A DNA stretch of 64,000 nt from UBA6623 sp965248235 (GTDB lineage Bacteria > Acidobacteriota > Terriglobia > Bryobacterales > UBA6623): assembly GCA_965248235.1 (NCBI GenBank), contig CBDFIU010000003.1:930001-994000 (forward strand), read 5' to 3'. Of this stretch, positions 55,511 through 63,688 are shown piece after piece. Numbering within the stretch: position 1 is the first letter of the stretch; each line of letters begins with the position of its first letter. The position numbers and the translations under genes are program-made. Under the pieces are notes generated by a model. The model was given only the letters and a program-made list of their open reading frames with translations. It was not told where the DNA came from and searched no databases.

Positions 55511-56355
55511 CAGTGCTCCGTGTACTCGTCGTCCTCGATCTCGACCGGAGGCCGCAACTCCTCGGGCAGAAAGCGCGTCACCACCTCCGTCAGCCCGTCC
55601 AGCGGCGTGAACGTCAGATACACCATCCCGTCCACCGTCCCCGTGCGCATCAGGCACTCGCCGTAGATGTCCTCGGGCGGCTCCTCGTCGAGCCAGATCA
55701 CGTGCTGCGCCGTGCCCTCGAACGCCCGCCGGCCCTGCTCGTAAGCCTTCACCCCCAGAACACTGTGCTCCAGCCGCGAATCCCGGTAGCGGATTCCCAC
55801 CTCGCTGATCAGCCCCGGGAAACCCGCCCGGAACGTCGCCGACTCATGCATGATCCTGTCGGCCGGAATCATGCCCTTCCCAGCCAACCGGTTGCGGTCG
55901 CGCTCGTCCTTGTGTACCCCGCCGAACAGCTTCTCCTGCAGAATGACCTTGGTCGTGTCGTTCGTCTTGCCCGCCGCCCAGGCGTTGACCGGACTATCGA
56001 AGCGCCGGCCCTCCCACCAATCCGGGTAGAGACCCGTCAGATGAGCCGACATCTCGTAGGCGCCCATCTCCGTCTTGCCGACCCGGTTGCCTCCCAGCAC
56101 CGCCCGCTCCCGAGCCCACTTGCCCGCCGCGAAATGCTCCATGTGCTTGCGGTAGGCGTGCCGCGACAACGGCCCGTCCGCGGGATAGAGATCGAAATAG
56201 CGGTCCCGCTTGGCCTGCTTCCCGTAGGCCTCGAGCACCACCCCCAGCTTGCGCCGCTCATCGGGCGAGAGCCGCTCGACCACCCCGGGTTCCCGCGCCA
56301 TCCGGGCTACCTGCTCGGCGGTCTCGCGCATCGCGTTTGCCGTGGTTTGAGCCAT
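55510..56355 (-). CDS. terL: Terminase large subunit, ATPase part
   Basis: 281 residues holding only the motor domain: Walker A GGNRVGKT (residues 88-95) and Walker B VIWLDEE (219-225), preceded by a helical N-terminus. It ends EIEDDEYTEH at a TGA, and the nuclease domain continues in the next frame as a separate gene. It powers DNA packaging through the portal. No small terminase gene is recognisable upstream (56356-56807). Confidence 0.85.
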   Translation of the reverse strand: MAQTTANAMRETAEQVARMAREPGVVERLSPDERRKLGVVLEAYGKQAKRDRYFDLYPADGPLSRHAYRKHMEHFAAGKWARERAVLGGNRVGKTEMGAYEMSAHLTGLYPDWWEGRRFDSPVNAWAAGKTNDTTKVILQEKLFGGVHKDERDRNRLAGKGMIPADRIMHESATFRAGFPGLISEVGIRYRDSRLEHSVLGVKAYEQGRRAFEGTAQHVIWLDEEPPEDIYGECLMRTGTVDGMVYLTFTPLDGLTEVVTRFLPEELRPPVEIEDDEYTEH

Positions 56356-56807
56356 TGGGGTTGGAGACCGGGTAGAGCCGGTTTTGGTTCCAGCCCGGCC
56401 TCCAATACCTAGGAGTGTAACTTGCGGGAATACACCATTACCATCAGTTGCGCAGCCGAGGGCATTCTCACGGGCGCGCGTTGCGCGGTCTTGCGGACCG
56501 ACTTCTGGCCGTGCTGTGCGCCATGCTTCGTCAGGGAACCCTGTATGACCCCGCCCGTCGTCAGCCGCCGGCCCAAGCGGCAGCTTGAACTACCGCGCTG
56601 GGCAGCCGCTCTGGAAGGGTACCGCCCTTCCTCAGCACTTGACAAACGGTGGGGAGTCCCCCCCCTGCCTCAAAATCTTTCCAAAACGATACAAATAGGC
56701 ACGATAACGTACACATTGACGGCCATGTTCCTACCCAAGGAAATCACACGACCTCATGATTGGTCGTAAGTATCGCAATACCAACACGTTACGCCCTGGG
56801 GTCACCG
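56356..56807. other. Gene-free end of the prophage head operon
   Basis: Several short open frames occur but none resembles a small terminase or other phage protein. The stretch must hold the promoter for the leftward head operon; I could not find a clear -35/-10 pair. The AT-richer part near 56680-56760 is the most likely place. Confidence 0.4.
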
Positions 56808-56835
56808 ACATTGCCCAAATCTTTGCCCAAATGTG
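56808..56835. repeat. Right end repeat of prophage-like element (att-like)
   Basis: ACATTGCCCAAATCTTTGCC, then CAAATGTG: the left-end block with one fewer CTTTGCCCAAAT unit. Outer blocks GTAAGT (56766) and CACGTTACG, and inner AGTGCCGC, are also shared with the left end, so the similarity spans about 90 bp but is interrupted. Confidence 0.55.
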
Positions 56836-56992
56836 GGCCGCTTCCAGTGCCGCGAGCCGAGGGAAGGGAAGGGCCACCGGCGGGCACGGCTGACAAGCGG
56901 CTCGTAGGTCTCAGGCCATCGGCGGGCGCTGACACTAGCCCCCTAGGCTCCCCGTACGCGAAAGCCGGCCCTCTCGATGGTACAATGCCACC

Positions 56993-57325
56993 ATGCTACT
57001 GAAACGACATGGCGGCTCGATCGATCCGCCAAGGCTCGGCGAGCACCACGACGATCTGAGCGGGCTGACGGACGACCCGACACCGGACGAGATCAGGGCG
57101 GCTCGGGCCGAGCTGGGCTTGACCCAGACGGACTTCGGGGCGGCGCTTGGCTTGCGGGGGAAGCACCGCAAGAAGCAGGTGCACAACTGGGAGTACGGCC
57201 ACTCGCGGATGCCGCGGGCGAGCGCGATGATCCTGCGGTCGCGGCTCAGAAAGCACCGCGAGATCGCCGCCGAGCGGGCTTGGTTAGACCCGCCGCCGCC
57301 GGAACAGGGCGATTTAGGCCGATAG
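56993..57325 (+). CDS. XRE-like helix-turn-helix protein
   Basis: 110 residues. The middle reads TPDEIRAARAELGLTQTDFG, then AALGLRGKHRKKQVHNWEYG, a helix-turn-helix of the XRE/antitoxin type. A Pro-rich C-terminus follows. It lies just outside the right repeat and is probably a leftover regulator of a neighbouring element. No toxin gene is visible beside it. Confidence 0.6.
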   Translation: MLLKRHGGSIDPPRLGEHHDDLSGLTDDPTPDEIRAARAELGLTQTDFGAALGLRGKHRKKQVHNWEYGHSRMPRASAMILRSRLRKHREIAAERAWLDPPPPEQGDLGR

Positions 57326-57420
57326 AAGCCCCTCTGAGGCGTTTTCAGCCGTTTTCCGCCCCTGCTTGCCGCCTCGACCGCGAAAACCGCTCCTAGGCCG
57401 TCCTGTGCGCCGGGAACAAG

Positions 57421-57963
57421 GTGTTCGTTAATGGCGATTTCAAAAGCGAACAAAAGACGAATAGAACAAAGGGCGCAGATGTTTCTGAGCGGTCCATAGA
57501 CCGAGCCGCCAAGATGTTCGCCACCAACAGTGACTACGTCTGGTCGGCGAAGCTGATCAAGGACGCCGACCCCGCGCTTCTCAGGAAAATCCGCGACGGG
57601 GAGATGAAGATCGCGGTCGCCCGGCGCAAGCTCACGAGAAGAGCGTTCCCGACGCCCAAACAGGCCCGCCGCATCGCCTTGGCCGAGAACAGATCCGTGC
57701 TGGCTCGGGACGGGCGGCGCTACGGCCCGCCGGGGGAGGACCCTGAAAAACCCCCGGAGCTCGAAGTGGGCGAGCAGGAAGCCCTGGCGTTCGTCGACGC
57801 CGTTGTCACTCTCGGCACGCTGACGTTGGGCCCGGACGATCTCGCCGGGAAGGTCCCCAGCTGGCGGCGGGATGAGGTCGAAAACCACCTGGGCAACGCC
57901 ATCAGCTGCCTATGGGCCTTCGATAATGAATGGAATCAGCAGGACGATGACCCGCCAACGTGA
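57421..57963 (+). pseudogene. N-terminally truncated ParB-like homologue
   Basis: About 180 residues from GTG 57421. From SIDRAAKMFATNSDYVWSAK onward it parallels the C-terminal half of the prophage ParB-like protein at 46278-47162 (TNSDYV, ADPALL-K-RDGE, PT-KQA-RIA-AEN, ARDG, and VENHL near the end). The ParB/Srx catalytic domain with its DG-x-R motif is absent. It looks like the remains of a second, related element next to the intact one. Confidence 0.65.
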
Positions 57964-58075
57964 CTTCGCACATTATCATTCATATTTCTGGGTCCTGCTT
58001 GCGGGCTTCGTGCGGCCTTACGGGTGCGCCGCCAAACGAGGCTGCGCTACCATCAATTCACAGCGAGGAGGAACG

Positions 58076-58381
58076 ATGAGCGGGGAAATGATAGCGATTC
58101 TGGCCGTGGGCGTGGCGCTCGCGGGTTTGATCCTTACCAGCAACCGTGGGTTGCGGCAGGACATGAGACAGCTGGAGGCGCAACTTCGGGCTGACATGAC
58201 GCAACTTCGGGCCGACATGACGCAACTTCGGGCTGACATGACGAAGATGGAAGCGCAACTGCGGGATGACATCAAGCAGCTGGCGGATCGCGTGGGGCGG
58301 CTGGAATACGGCCAAGCCAAGCTCGAGGGGCTGCTCGAAGGCTTGCGGGAGGCCATCACCGGACGGACGGCAGCGGGCTAG
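58076..58381 (+). CDS. Membrane-anchored coiled-coil protein
   Basis: 101 residues from ATG 58076 with AGGAGGA just upstream. One N-terminal transmembrane helix (EMIAILAVGVALAGLIL) is followed by a continuous coiled coil built on heptads, including three tandem QLRADMT units. Such short proteins are common beside phage and toxin genes but have no agreed role. It lies 5 nt upstream of the next gene and is probably co-transcribed with it. Confidence 0.65.
   Translation: MSGEMIAILAVGVALAGLILTSNRGLRQDMRQLEAQLRADMTQLRADMTQLRADMTKMEAQLRDDIKQLADRVGRLEYGQAKLEGLLEGLREAITGRTAAG
58181..58243 (+). repeat. Three tandem 21-bp repeats inside a coiled coil
   Basis: Units of CAACTTCGGGCTGACATGAC plus G at 58181, 58202 and 58223, differing by one base (CTG/CCG). 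Each encodes one heptad, QLRADMT. Expansion or contraction would change coiled-coil length without breaking the frame. Confidence 0.85.
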
Positions 58382-58386
58382 AAGCC

Positions 58387-58938
58387 ATGAGCGTATGGAG
58401 GCAGACCGTTGTTTTCCCGCTGTGTGCCTGTCTGCTCGCCACCGGCGCCGTGCAGGCGGCTCAGAACCAGGTCCTCTCTGTCAGTTCTTCCGAGACCAAG
58501 TGGTTCCGCGAGATGCTCAGCGGTCAACGAATCAACGCCTTCCTTGCCGATGGCACCCAACTGCGGGGCCGGGTCAAGGAGGTCCAGGACGGTCTCTTGA
58601 CGGTAGACATCAAGAAGAGCAACGGCCCCAATCCGGTGCCGCGTGGACTTCAGGACATCCCCACGGATCGGATCTCCACCGTGCAGTTCACCCGGCATCA
58701 CGGGTACAAGAGAGCCCTTCTCGGAACGCTGTTTTTCCTGGGCGGCCTAGGTCTAGGACTGGGCGTTGTCACGGAGTGGGAAAATCAGGGAGACAAGGTG
58801 ACGGCGGCGGCGATTGGAGTATGGAGCGGCATGACGGCACTCGGCTACCTGTGGGGAAGAAACAAGGACAAGAAGAACATCACCGTCAAGCTCGAACATC
58901 CACCTAGGAGCAGAATAGATCAAACCCATGAGCACTAG
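58387..58938 (+). CDS. Exported/membrane protein with Sm-like segment, unknown
   Basis: 183 residues. The signal peptide VVFPLCACLLATGAVQAAQ is followed by GQRINAFLADGTQLRGRVKE, then VQDGLLTVDI, which resembles the small-beta-barrel pattern of Sm-like proteins. A glycine-rich hydrophobic hairpin (LLGTLFFLGGLGLGLGVV) and a basic tail come after it. The function is not recognised. Its stop codon overlaps the convergent stop of the next gene within CTAG (58935-58938). Confidence 0.6.
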   Translation: MSVWRQTVVFPLCACLLATGAVQAAQNQVLSVSSSETKWFREMLSGQRINAFLADGTQLRGRVKEVQDGLLTVDIKKSNGPNPVPRGLQDIPTDRISTVQFTRHHGYKRALLGTLFFLGGLGLGLGVVTEWENQGDKVTAAAIGVWSGMTALGYLWGRNKDKKNITVKLEHPPRSRIDQTHEH

Positions 58939-59105
58939 GTCTGCGCGAAAATTTCCGGTTTGCATGGGTACTGCTCGCCCGCAACCTCCGTGATCAACCA
59001 ATCCCCAGGCTCGGCGGTCATGGTGCCTTCCAGGGTCTTGATCGTGGTTTTCTCGGTCAACCGGACTGCCTCAACGACTACAGGCTTTTTTCGATAAAGT
59101 CCCAT
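58935..59105 (-). CDS. Small phage-type protein (PGDW motif)
   Basis: 56 residues from MGLYRKKPVVVEAVRLTEKT, then EGTMTAEPGDWLITEVAGEQ and YPCKPEIFAQT. This is a familiar short phage protein whose conserved end reads PGDWII-GV-GE-YPCKPDIF; its function is unknown. An extra in-frame ATG is at 59120. A second, damaged copy is at 63890-63978. Confidence 0.65.
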   Translation of the reverse strand: MGLYRKKPVVVEAVRLTEKTTIKTLEGTMTAEPGDWLITEVAGEQYPCKPEIFAQT

Positions 59106-59248
59106 GTCAATTTTACGCATGAACGGTTGAGAGTCGGAACTGTCGGGTAAATCGAAGCGTCCGGGGAGGTGCAGTAGAACCGGGGGCGGGACGATCTGCG
59201 CCCGGCGGTTGATTTCCGGCGATCGGTATTTTCCTTATGGAGTGAGCA

Positions 59249-59521
59249 GTGAAAGAAGCAGGAGTAGTCAAGTGGTTCAGCGCACAAAAAGGGTACGGAT
59301 TCATCAAGCGCTCTGACGGGCAGGATGTTTTCGTGCATTTCTCGTCGATCATGATGGATGGCTATCGCAAACTCGAAGAAGGAGACGAAGTCGAGTTTGA
59401 GATCAAGGAAGGACCGAAGGGTCTGCAGGCTCAAGATGTGACCTCTCCGGAGGTCAGCGCCGCTCCCGACGCTATTGAGCCTCCGGAAGCTCTGTCGGCT
59501 GAAGCCGCAAGCGCCGGATGA
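59249..59521 (+). CDS. Cold-shock protein (CspA family)
   Basis: 90 residues: a standard cold-shock domain in the first about 66 residues with RNP-1 KGYGFI and RNP-2 DVFVHF, then an Ala/Pro/Glu-rich tail not found in short CspA proteins. It binds single-stranded RNA/DNA and melts RNA structure. GGAG precedes the ATG by 6 nt. It is a single gene with about 140 nt of upstream sequence. Confidence 0.93.
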   Translation: MKEAGVVKWFSAQKGYGFIKRSDGQDVFVHFSSIMMDGYRKLEEGDEVEFEIKEGPKGLQAQDVTSPEVSAAPDAIEPPEALSAEAASAG

Positions 59522-59949
59522 TCGTTCCGGCCCGAGCGGCCGAGTGGTTTGAGGGCGCTTTGGGGCGGGGATTAGCCGTGTTGAGGCGGCCAAAAAGGGG
59601 TTAGCGACAACGGTCCATGGGGTGAGCCGGTTCGTCATAGAATAGGGGTGCGTCTCAAGATGACACCCGATGCCCCCGCCGTTCGTACACGGTGGACGGC
59701 AGGCGACGATGGCCGCTGCTGACGACGCGGCTTTAGCTGACGGCCTGCTGCTCATTTCGTATCCCCTGCATCCGCCGGGGAAGCCTGACAGGCTTCGAAC
59801 CGACCACTTTCCGAACATTAGGGTGCCGGCGTTCTTCGCCCATGGCACGAAAGACTCTTTCGGTCTCACGGCTATACGCCCCGTCCGTGATAGTTGGGTT
59901 TGAGTAGCATATGGAGCTCACAGTTCCCGGCTACAGCGTCAAACTCCCG
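59522..59949. other. Gene-free stretch
   Basis: Nothing convincing is coded here. An open frame at 59670-59903 has no recognisable content or RBS. Confidence 0.5.
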
Positions 59950-60081
59950 TCAATCCCGCCGCGCCTGTGCGTGACCTCCCTCGTAGGTCTCATCCCACCA
60001 GTCGATCGCGCGCTCCAGACTGCGCTCTTCGGTGGGCGTCAGCGCCTCGATGAACTTCCCGCGCTCCCGGATCGTCAGCAT
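59950..60081 (-). CDS. Small phage-type protein (TPTEERSL motif)
   Basis: 43 residues: MLTIRERGKFIEALTPTEER, then SLERAIDWWDETYEGGHAQA. It is not recognised as a named family. The same motif (RER-AFLRTLTPTEERSLRRAI) recurs at 63685-63800 fused to a copy of the PGDW protein, so the two small genes form a repeated cassette. Confidence 0.45.
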   Translation of the reverse strand: MLTIRERGKFIEALTPTEERSLERAIDWWDETYEGGHAQARRD

Positions 60082-60110
60082 GCCGAGCGGATGGGCTAGA
60101 GTGCGCGGCG

Positions 60111-60494
60111 TTACTTGTTTCTCTTTGCCAACATCCCGTCGACCGAGAAGCTGCCGCCGCCATGGCCCCACAGGAACAGAAACACAAAGCAATACAGAAC
60201 GGCCAGTTCACCCCCGTTAACGATAGGCCAGAACGACTGCGTGCCGTGAGCCATCCAGTAGGCTACGGCCATCTGGCCCGATAGGACAAACGCCACGGGG
60301 CGCGTGAACAACCCAGCCATGACTGCCAAGCCGCCGAACAATTCCAACACACCAGCCATCCCAGACAAAGAAACTAGGTCGACGGCCTCCTTACCCAGCA
60401 AGCCGAAGACCTTCTGCAGGCCGTGTTCCAGAAACAGGAAGCCCGCCGTGATCCGCAGACAATTCAGCGTACACTCTCCGTATTTACTCGCCAT
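60111..60494 (-). CDS. DoxX-family membrane protein
   Basis: 127 residues from Met at 60494 (MASKYGECTLNCLRITAGFL). It has four transmembrane helices and the DoxX blocks FLEHGLQKVFGLLG, SGMAGVLELFGGLAVMAGLF, TRPVAF, and VNGGELAVLYCFVFLFLWGH. DoxX proteins are small inner-membrane proteins linked in some bacteria to thiosulfate oxidation or redox stress; the role is otherwise undefined. GGGAGG precedes the start. No sulfur genes are nearby. Confidence 0.85.
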   Translation of the reverse strand: MASKYGECTLNCLRITAGFLFLEHGLQKVFGLLGKEAVDLVSLSGMAGVLELFGGLAVMAGLFTRPVAFVLSGQMAVAYWMAHGTQSFWPIVNGGELAVLYCFVFLFLWGHGGGSFSVDGMLAKRNK

Positions 60495-60874
60495 TGCTGT
60501 CGTGTCCTCCCTTACCGATTGGCCGGAATTTCCGATTTTGCCGGCCCCGAGACACAAGCAGGGAGTGCCTAAGGTGATGGGCCAGCTTAACGGTGGTCAG
60601 ATGGTATTATATGGCCTCAGACGGAGGTCTGTCACAACGGGCTGCATCCGGCGGCCAAGGATCGATCCGTGGGATGGATGCCTTCTGAGGATCACCCCAT
60701 CGCCTATTTCCTCACTGATGGTTGGCTTCTTGTGGCGGCCCGAACGAGCAGTACAACAAAGCTGTCTTGGCGCTCCAGCTACTCATCGACAAGAGCTCTT
60801 CCCCCCGACGGCTCCGCCCGGCAAATCCGGGTCCAGGCTAGGCTCCGGGCCGGAATGTTGCGGGATCTACACTA
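60495..60874. other. Gene-free stretch upstream of the second IS
   Basis: I see no gene or clear regulatory element. It presumably contains the DoxX promoter on the minus strand. The left IS border has no matching target duplication, so this stretch may be a rearrangement scar. Confidence 0.4.
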
Positions 60875-61910
60875 GATGGGTATTTACTTGACTCAGGTAT
60901 TGGGAAATAGCCCCTACATGTTGTGGTCGTCCGTAGCGCGTGTCGCGGTGCCTCCGACCAGCGATTTGTAGGGTGCCGGTGGCACGGCGACGGCCTGTTG
61001 AACCAGGCGGTAAAAGAGCTTGCCTCGACTTCTGGACTTGCGGCGGTTGAAGCGGAAGGCGAATTCGTCGAGGTAGGAGTCGAGATGCTCGTGACTGACC
61101 GCTCCTTGATGCGTGCCCAGTATCCAGCGCTTCACTAACGACACCACGCGGTGCACCCGGGGGAGCAGTTTCGAGGCGCGCGCCGGTTGCCCCTCCAGGT
61201 AGCTCACCTCGTGGCGATAGCCGTCGCCTTCGAGCGGTTCGTATCCCAGCCAACCGTCGGTATGGACCACGCTGCCGGGTTCGATCGACTCGCCGACGAA
61301 GGCCGTCAAGCTGTCCCCGGAGGCGTTGGGAATGGTGCGTATCCGAACCCGCCCGATGCCGGCACCATCTTCCTCGGCCGCTACTACAATCAGCGCCTTA
61401 GCGTCGGTTTGGCGACCGCGCACGCCCTCCTCCAAGCCTCCTAAGTAAGTCTCGTCAACCTCCACGCGCCCGCTGAGCCGATCGCGTCCGGGCCGCACCA
61501 TGGCGCGCCGGAGCTTATGCAACCAAGTCCAGGCCGTTTTGTAGCTGCCCAGGCCCAACACCCGCTGCAAGCCCAGCGCGCTCGCCCCGTTCTTCTGGCT
61601 CGTGAGCCACCACATGGCTCGAAACCAACTCTGGAGGGGTTGGCGGGTGTCTTGAAATATTGTGCCCGCCGTTGGAGAAGCTTGATGCCCGCAGCCGGCG
61701 CACTCCAGCAGCGCTGTCCGCACCGCCCACGCTTTGTCGTGCCCGCATCGCGGACAACGAAAACCCTCCGGCCAGCGGAGTTGACACAGATACTCTCGAC
61801 AGGCCTGCTCGGTGGCGAAACGCGCCTCGAACTCGGCCAGATTCCGAGGATAATCTTCCATTTCCCCGATCCTACATCTTGTGGTCACCTGAGTCAAGTA
61901 AATACCCATC
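60875..61910 (-). mobile_element. IS1595-family insertion sequence, copy 2
   Basis: 1036 bp, the same length and nearly the same sequence as copy 1 but inverted. Both terminal repeats read GATGGGTATTTACTTGACTC, continuing AGG. The flanks are CTACACTA on the left and TGCAATTG on the right, so there is no 8-bp target duplication. One flank has been replaced by recombination, deletion or inversion after insertion, or the copy arrived by recombination. Confidence 0.93.
60914..61861 (-). CDS. IS1595-family transposase (ISXO2-like), copy 2
   Basis: 315 residues from ATG 61861, with the same zinc ribbon (CPRCGH, CAGCGH) and catalytic motifs (VDETYLGG, HTDGWLGY) as the first copy. One visible substitution is Thr for Met in GDSLTAFVGE. 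It is intact and probably active. Confidence 0.95.
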   Translation of the reverse strand: MEDYPRNLAEFEARFATEQACREYLCQLRWPEGFRCPRCGHDKAWAVRTALLECAGCGHQASPTAGTIFQDTRQPLQSWFRAMWWLTSQKNGASALGLQRVLGLGSYKTAWTWLHKLRRAMVRPGRDRLSGRVEVDETYLGGLEEGVRGRQTDAKALIVVAAEEDGAGIGRVRIRTIPNASGDSLTAFVGESIEPGSVVHTDGWLGYEPLEGDGYRHEVSYLEGQPARASKLLPRVHRVVSLVKRWILGTHQGAVSHEHLDSYLDEFAFRFNRRKSRSRGKLFYRLVQQAVAVPPAPYKSLVGGTATRATDDHNM

Positions 61911-61944
61911 TGCAATTGATTTGCATGTTAGGCGGAGTTACCGC

Positions 61945-61962
61945 GATTCGGACCGCCGAATC
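61945..61962. promoter_or_regulatory. Perfect inverted repeat upstream of bacterioferritin
   Basis: GATTCGG-ACCG-CCGAATC, 7-bp arms, ending 22 bp before the -35 of the bfr promoter. It is a possible operator. It does not match the Fur or IscR consensus that I can recall. Confidence 0.35.
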
Positions 61963-61984
61963 CGAGAATCCGCCCGGGGTGGTT

Positions 61985-62014
61985 TTGACAAGAGCCCCTC
62001 GCAGCAGGTAAAAC
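61985..62014 (+). promoter_or_regulatory. Probable promoter of bfr
   Basis: TTGACA (61985-61990), 18-nt spacer, TAAAAC (62009-62014), close to the AAGGAG RBS of bfr. The short distance to the ATG gives a leader of only about 15 nt. Confidence 0.45.
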
Positions 62015-62033
62015 TACAAGGAAGGAGCAACTA

Positions 62034-62513
62034 ATGCAAGGCGACCTCAAGGTCATTGACTTACTGAACGAAGTCCTCAAGGCGGAGCTTACCGCCATCA
62101 ATCAATACTTCTGCCATGGAGAGATGTGCGAGAACTGGGGCTACAACAAACTGGCGTCCTACATTCGCAAAGAGGCGATCGACGAGATGCGTCACGCCGA
62201 GAAACTGATCGAGCGGCTGCTGTTCCTCGAAGGCGTTCCGAACATGGCCGACATGTTCCCCATCAAGATCGGTCAGGACGTAAAGACGCAGTTCGAGAAC
62301 GATCTGGCCCTCGAACTGGCGGCGTTGCCCCGGCTGAACGGAGCGATTGACGCTTCTGTCGCGGCTGCTGACAACGGGTCGCGTGAACTGTTCGAGAAGA
62401 TTCTTGTCGACGAGGAAGAGCACGTCGACTGGCTCGAAGCGCAGCTCGGCATGATCGAGCAGATGGGAATCGGGGTCTACCTCGCGGAACAAATCCACGA
62501 GGAAAGTGACTGA
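62034..62513 (+). CDS. bfr: Bacterioferritin
   Basis: 159 residues, the standard length. All ferroxidase ligands are at canonical positions: E18, E51, H54, E94, E127 and H130. The heme-ligating Met52 is also present (DEMRHAEKL). It forms a 24-mer that oxidises and stores iron and limits Fenton chemistry. AAGGAAGGAG precedes the ATG. No Bfd ferredoxin gene is next to it in the window. The IS copy ends 123 nt upstream of the start codon and may have replaced the natural upstream region. Confidence 0.96.
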   Translation: MQGDLKVIDLLNEVLKAELTAINQYFCHGEMCENWGYNKLASYIRKEAIDEMRHAEKLIERLLFLEGVPNMADMFPIKIGQDVKTQFENDLALELAALPRLNGAIDASVAAADNGSRELFEKILVDEEEHVDWLEAQLGMIEQMGIGVYLAEQIHEESD

Positions 62514-62773
62514 CGTAACTGGATCAAGGCTCGACCGTTGATACCCTGAATATCCGGTTCTAGAGGCAATCGACCGAGAGTATCCGCACTGCGTCCGGCC
62601 AGTGTGCGCAGTCGGCGTCGGCGCGTCTTGCACGGCGGAGCGCCACTTCAGATGAGTCCCAGCTTGCGGAAGCTGGACGGCTCTTCGGTGGGCAAGTTCC
62701 GAGAATCCCCCTCTTCGGAAGGGGAAAACACCGCCCGGTGGAACCTTTCGCGCGACACCTCGTTTACTACCAG

Positions 62774-63688
62774 ATGGAGAGTACCGTAACCATGTGCGCC
62801 AGCCTGCTTGTCTCGATTTCAAGCCTCGCTCGAGTTCGACTCTGGTCGACAGCTTGGTTTCTGACGCTGCTGTCCGCGCTCGGATCAACTGCCAGGGCCG
62901 CGCCCGACAAAATTCAACGTGTCGAACACGGATTGAAGCAAGTAGTTGACTACCAAATCGTGAGCGTCGACATGGGGCTTGTCGACCGGATGAAGCACTA
63001 TCAAGTGCCAGGGGTCAGCATCGCCGTTATCGAAAATTTCGAGATCGCGTGGGCCAAAGGCTACGGAGTACTAGAAGCCGGGACCAGCCAACCCGTAACC
63101 CCAAACACTCTCTTTCACGCTGGTTCGATTGCTAAGCCGGTGGCGGCGGCCGCTGCGCTGGTGCTGGTCCAAGAAGGCCTGCTTACACTCGACGAGAACG
63201 TTAACGACCGGCTGACTTCTTGGAAGGTACCCGACAACGAGTTCACTGAACAAGAGAAAGTAACGCTTCGCCGCTTGCTGAGCCATACCGCAGGCTTGAG
63301 TGACGGTGGGAACGCGTCCTTCGCCCGCGGGGAGGCGAGATTCACGATCCAGCAGACGCTGGATGCCGAACCACCCACAGATTCTCCGCCCAGCGAGGCG
63401 AAACCTGTCCGAGTCACGACAGTCCCAGGGACGAAGTTCATTTACTCGCCTGGGGGCTACGGAATCCTGACGCTGCTGCTTGAGGATGTGGCAGAGAAGC
63501 CCTTTCCAGAGCTTCTGAGGGAAAGGGTTTTCGACCCCGTAGGGATGGCATCGAGCACCTTCGAGCAGCCACCCCTGTCCAGCAGGTATTGGATCTGGGA
63601 ATTGAGAGGCAGATCGAGATCGACGGCATCGGCTTATGGGGGTGCTCTCGGATGGAACACCGTTCCTTACCTGGCGCGGTCTAGCTAG
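62774..63688 (+). pseudogene. Truncated serine hydrolase (beta-lactamase/PBP4* family)
   Basis: About 304 residues from Met 62774; an in-frame ATG is at 62738. A signal peptide (WSTAWFLTLLSALGSTARAA) is followed by the class C/esterase fold: PGVSIAVIENFEIAWAKGYG, active-site S-x-x-K in GSIAKPVAAAAAL, and LRRLLSHTAGL. The Y-x-N motif reads YSPGGYG (Pro instead of Asn). After GMASSTFEQPPLSSRY the sequence loses family resemblance and stops, while relatives continue another 80-150 residues to the H/K-x-G motif. It is probably inactive. Confidence 0.7.

Noticed and set aside
56409..56645. Minus-strand frame as a small terminase upstream of TerL
   Set aside because: Its 78 residues are Arg/Ser-rich with no helix-turn-helix or oligomerisation pattern and no RBS; it is not supportable.
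59670..59903. Plus-strand 77-codon frame after the cold-shock gene
   Set aside because: There is no RBS or domain, its composition is mixed, and it overlaps other short frames.
35892..61910. The two IS copies as ends of a composite transposon carrying uvrA and the prophage
   Set aside because: Copy 1 has its own intact 8-bp duplication on both sides within a single interrupted gene, so it moved alone; copy 2 has none.
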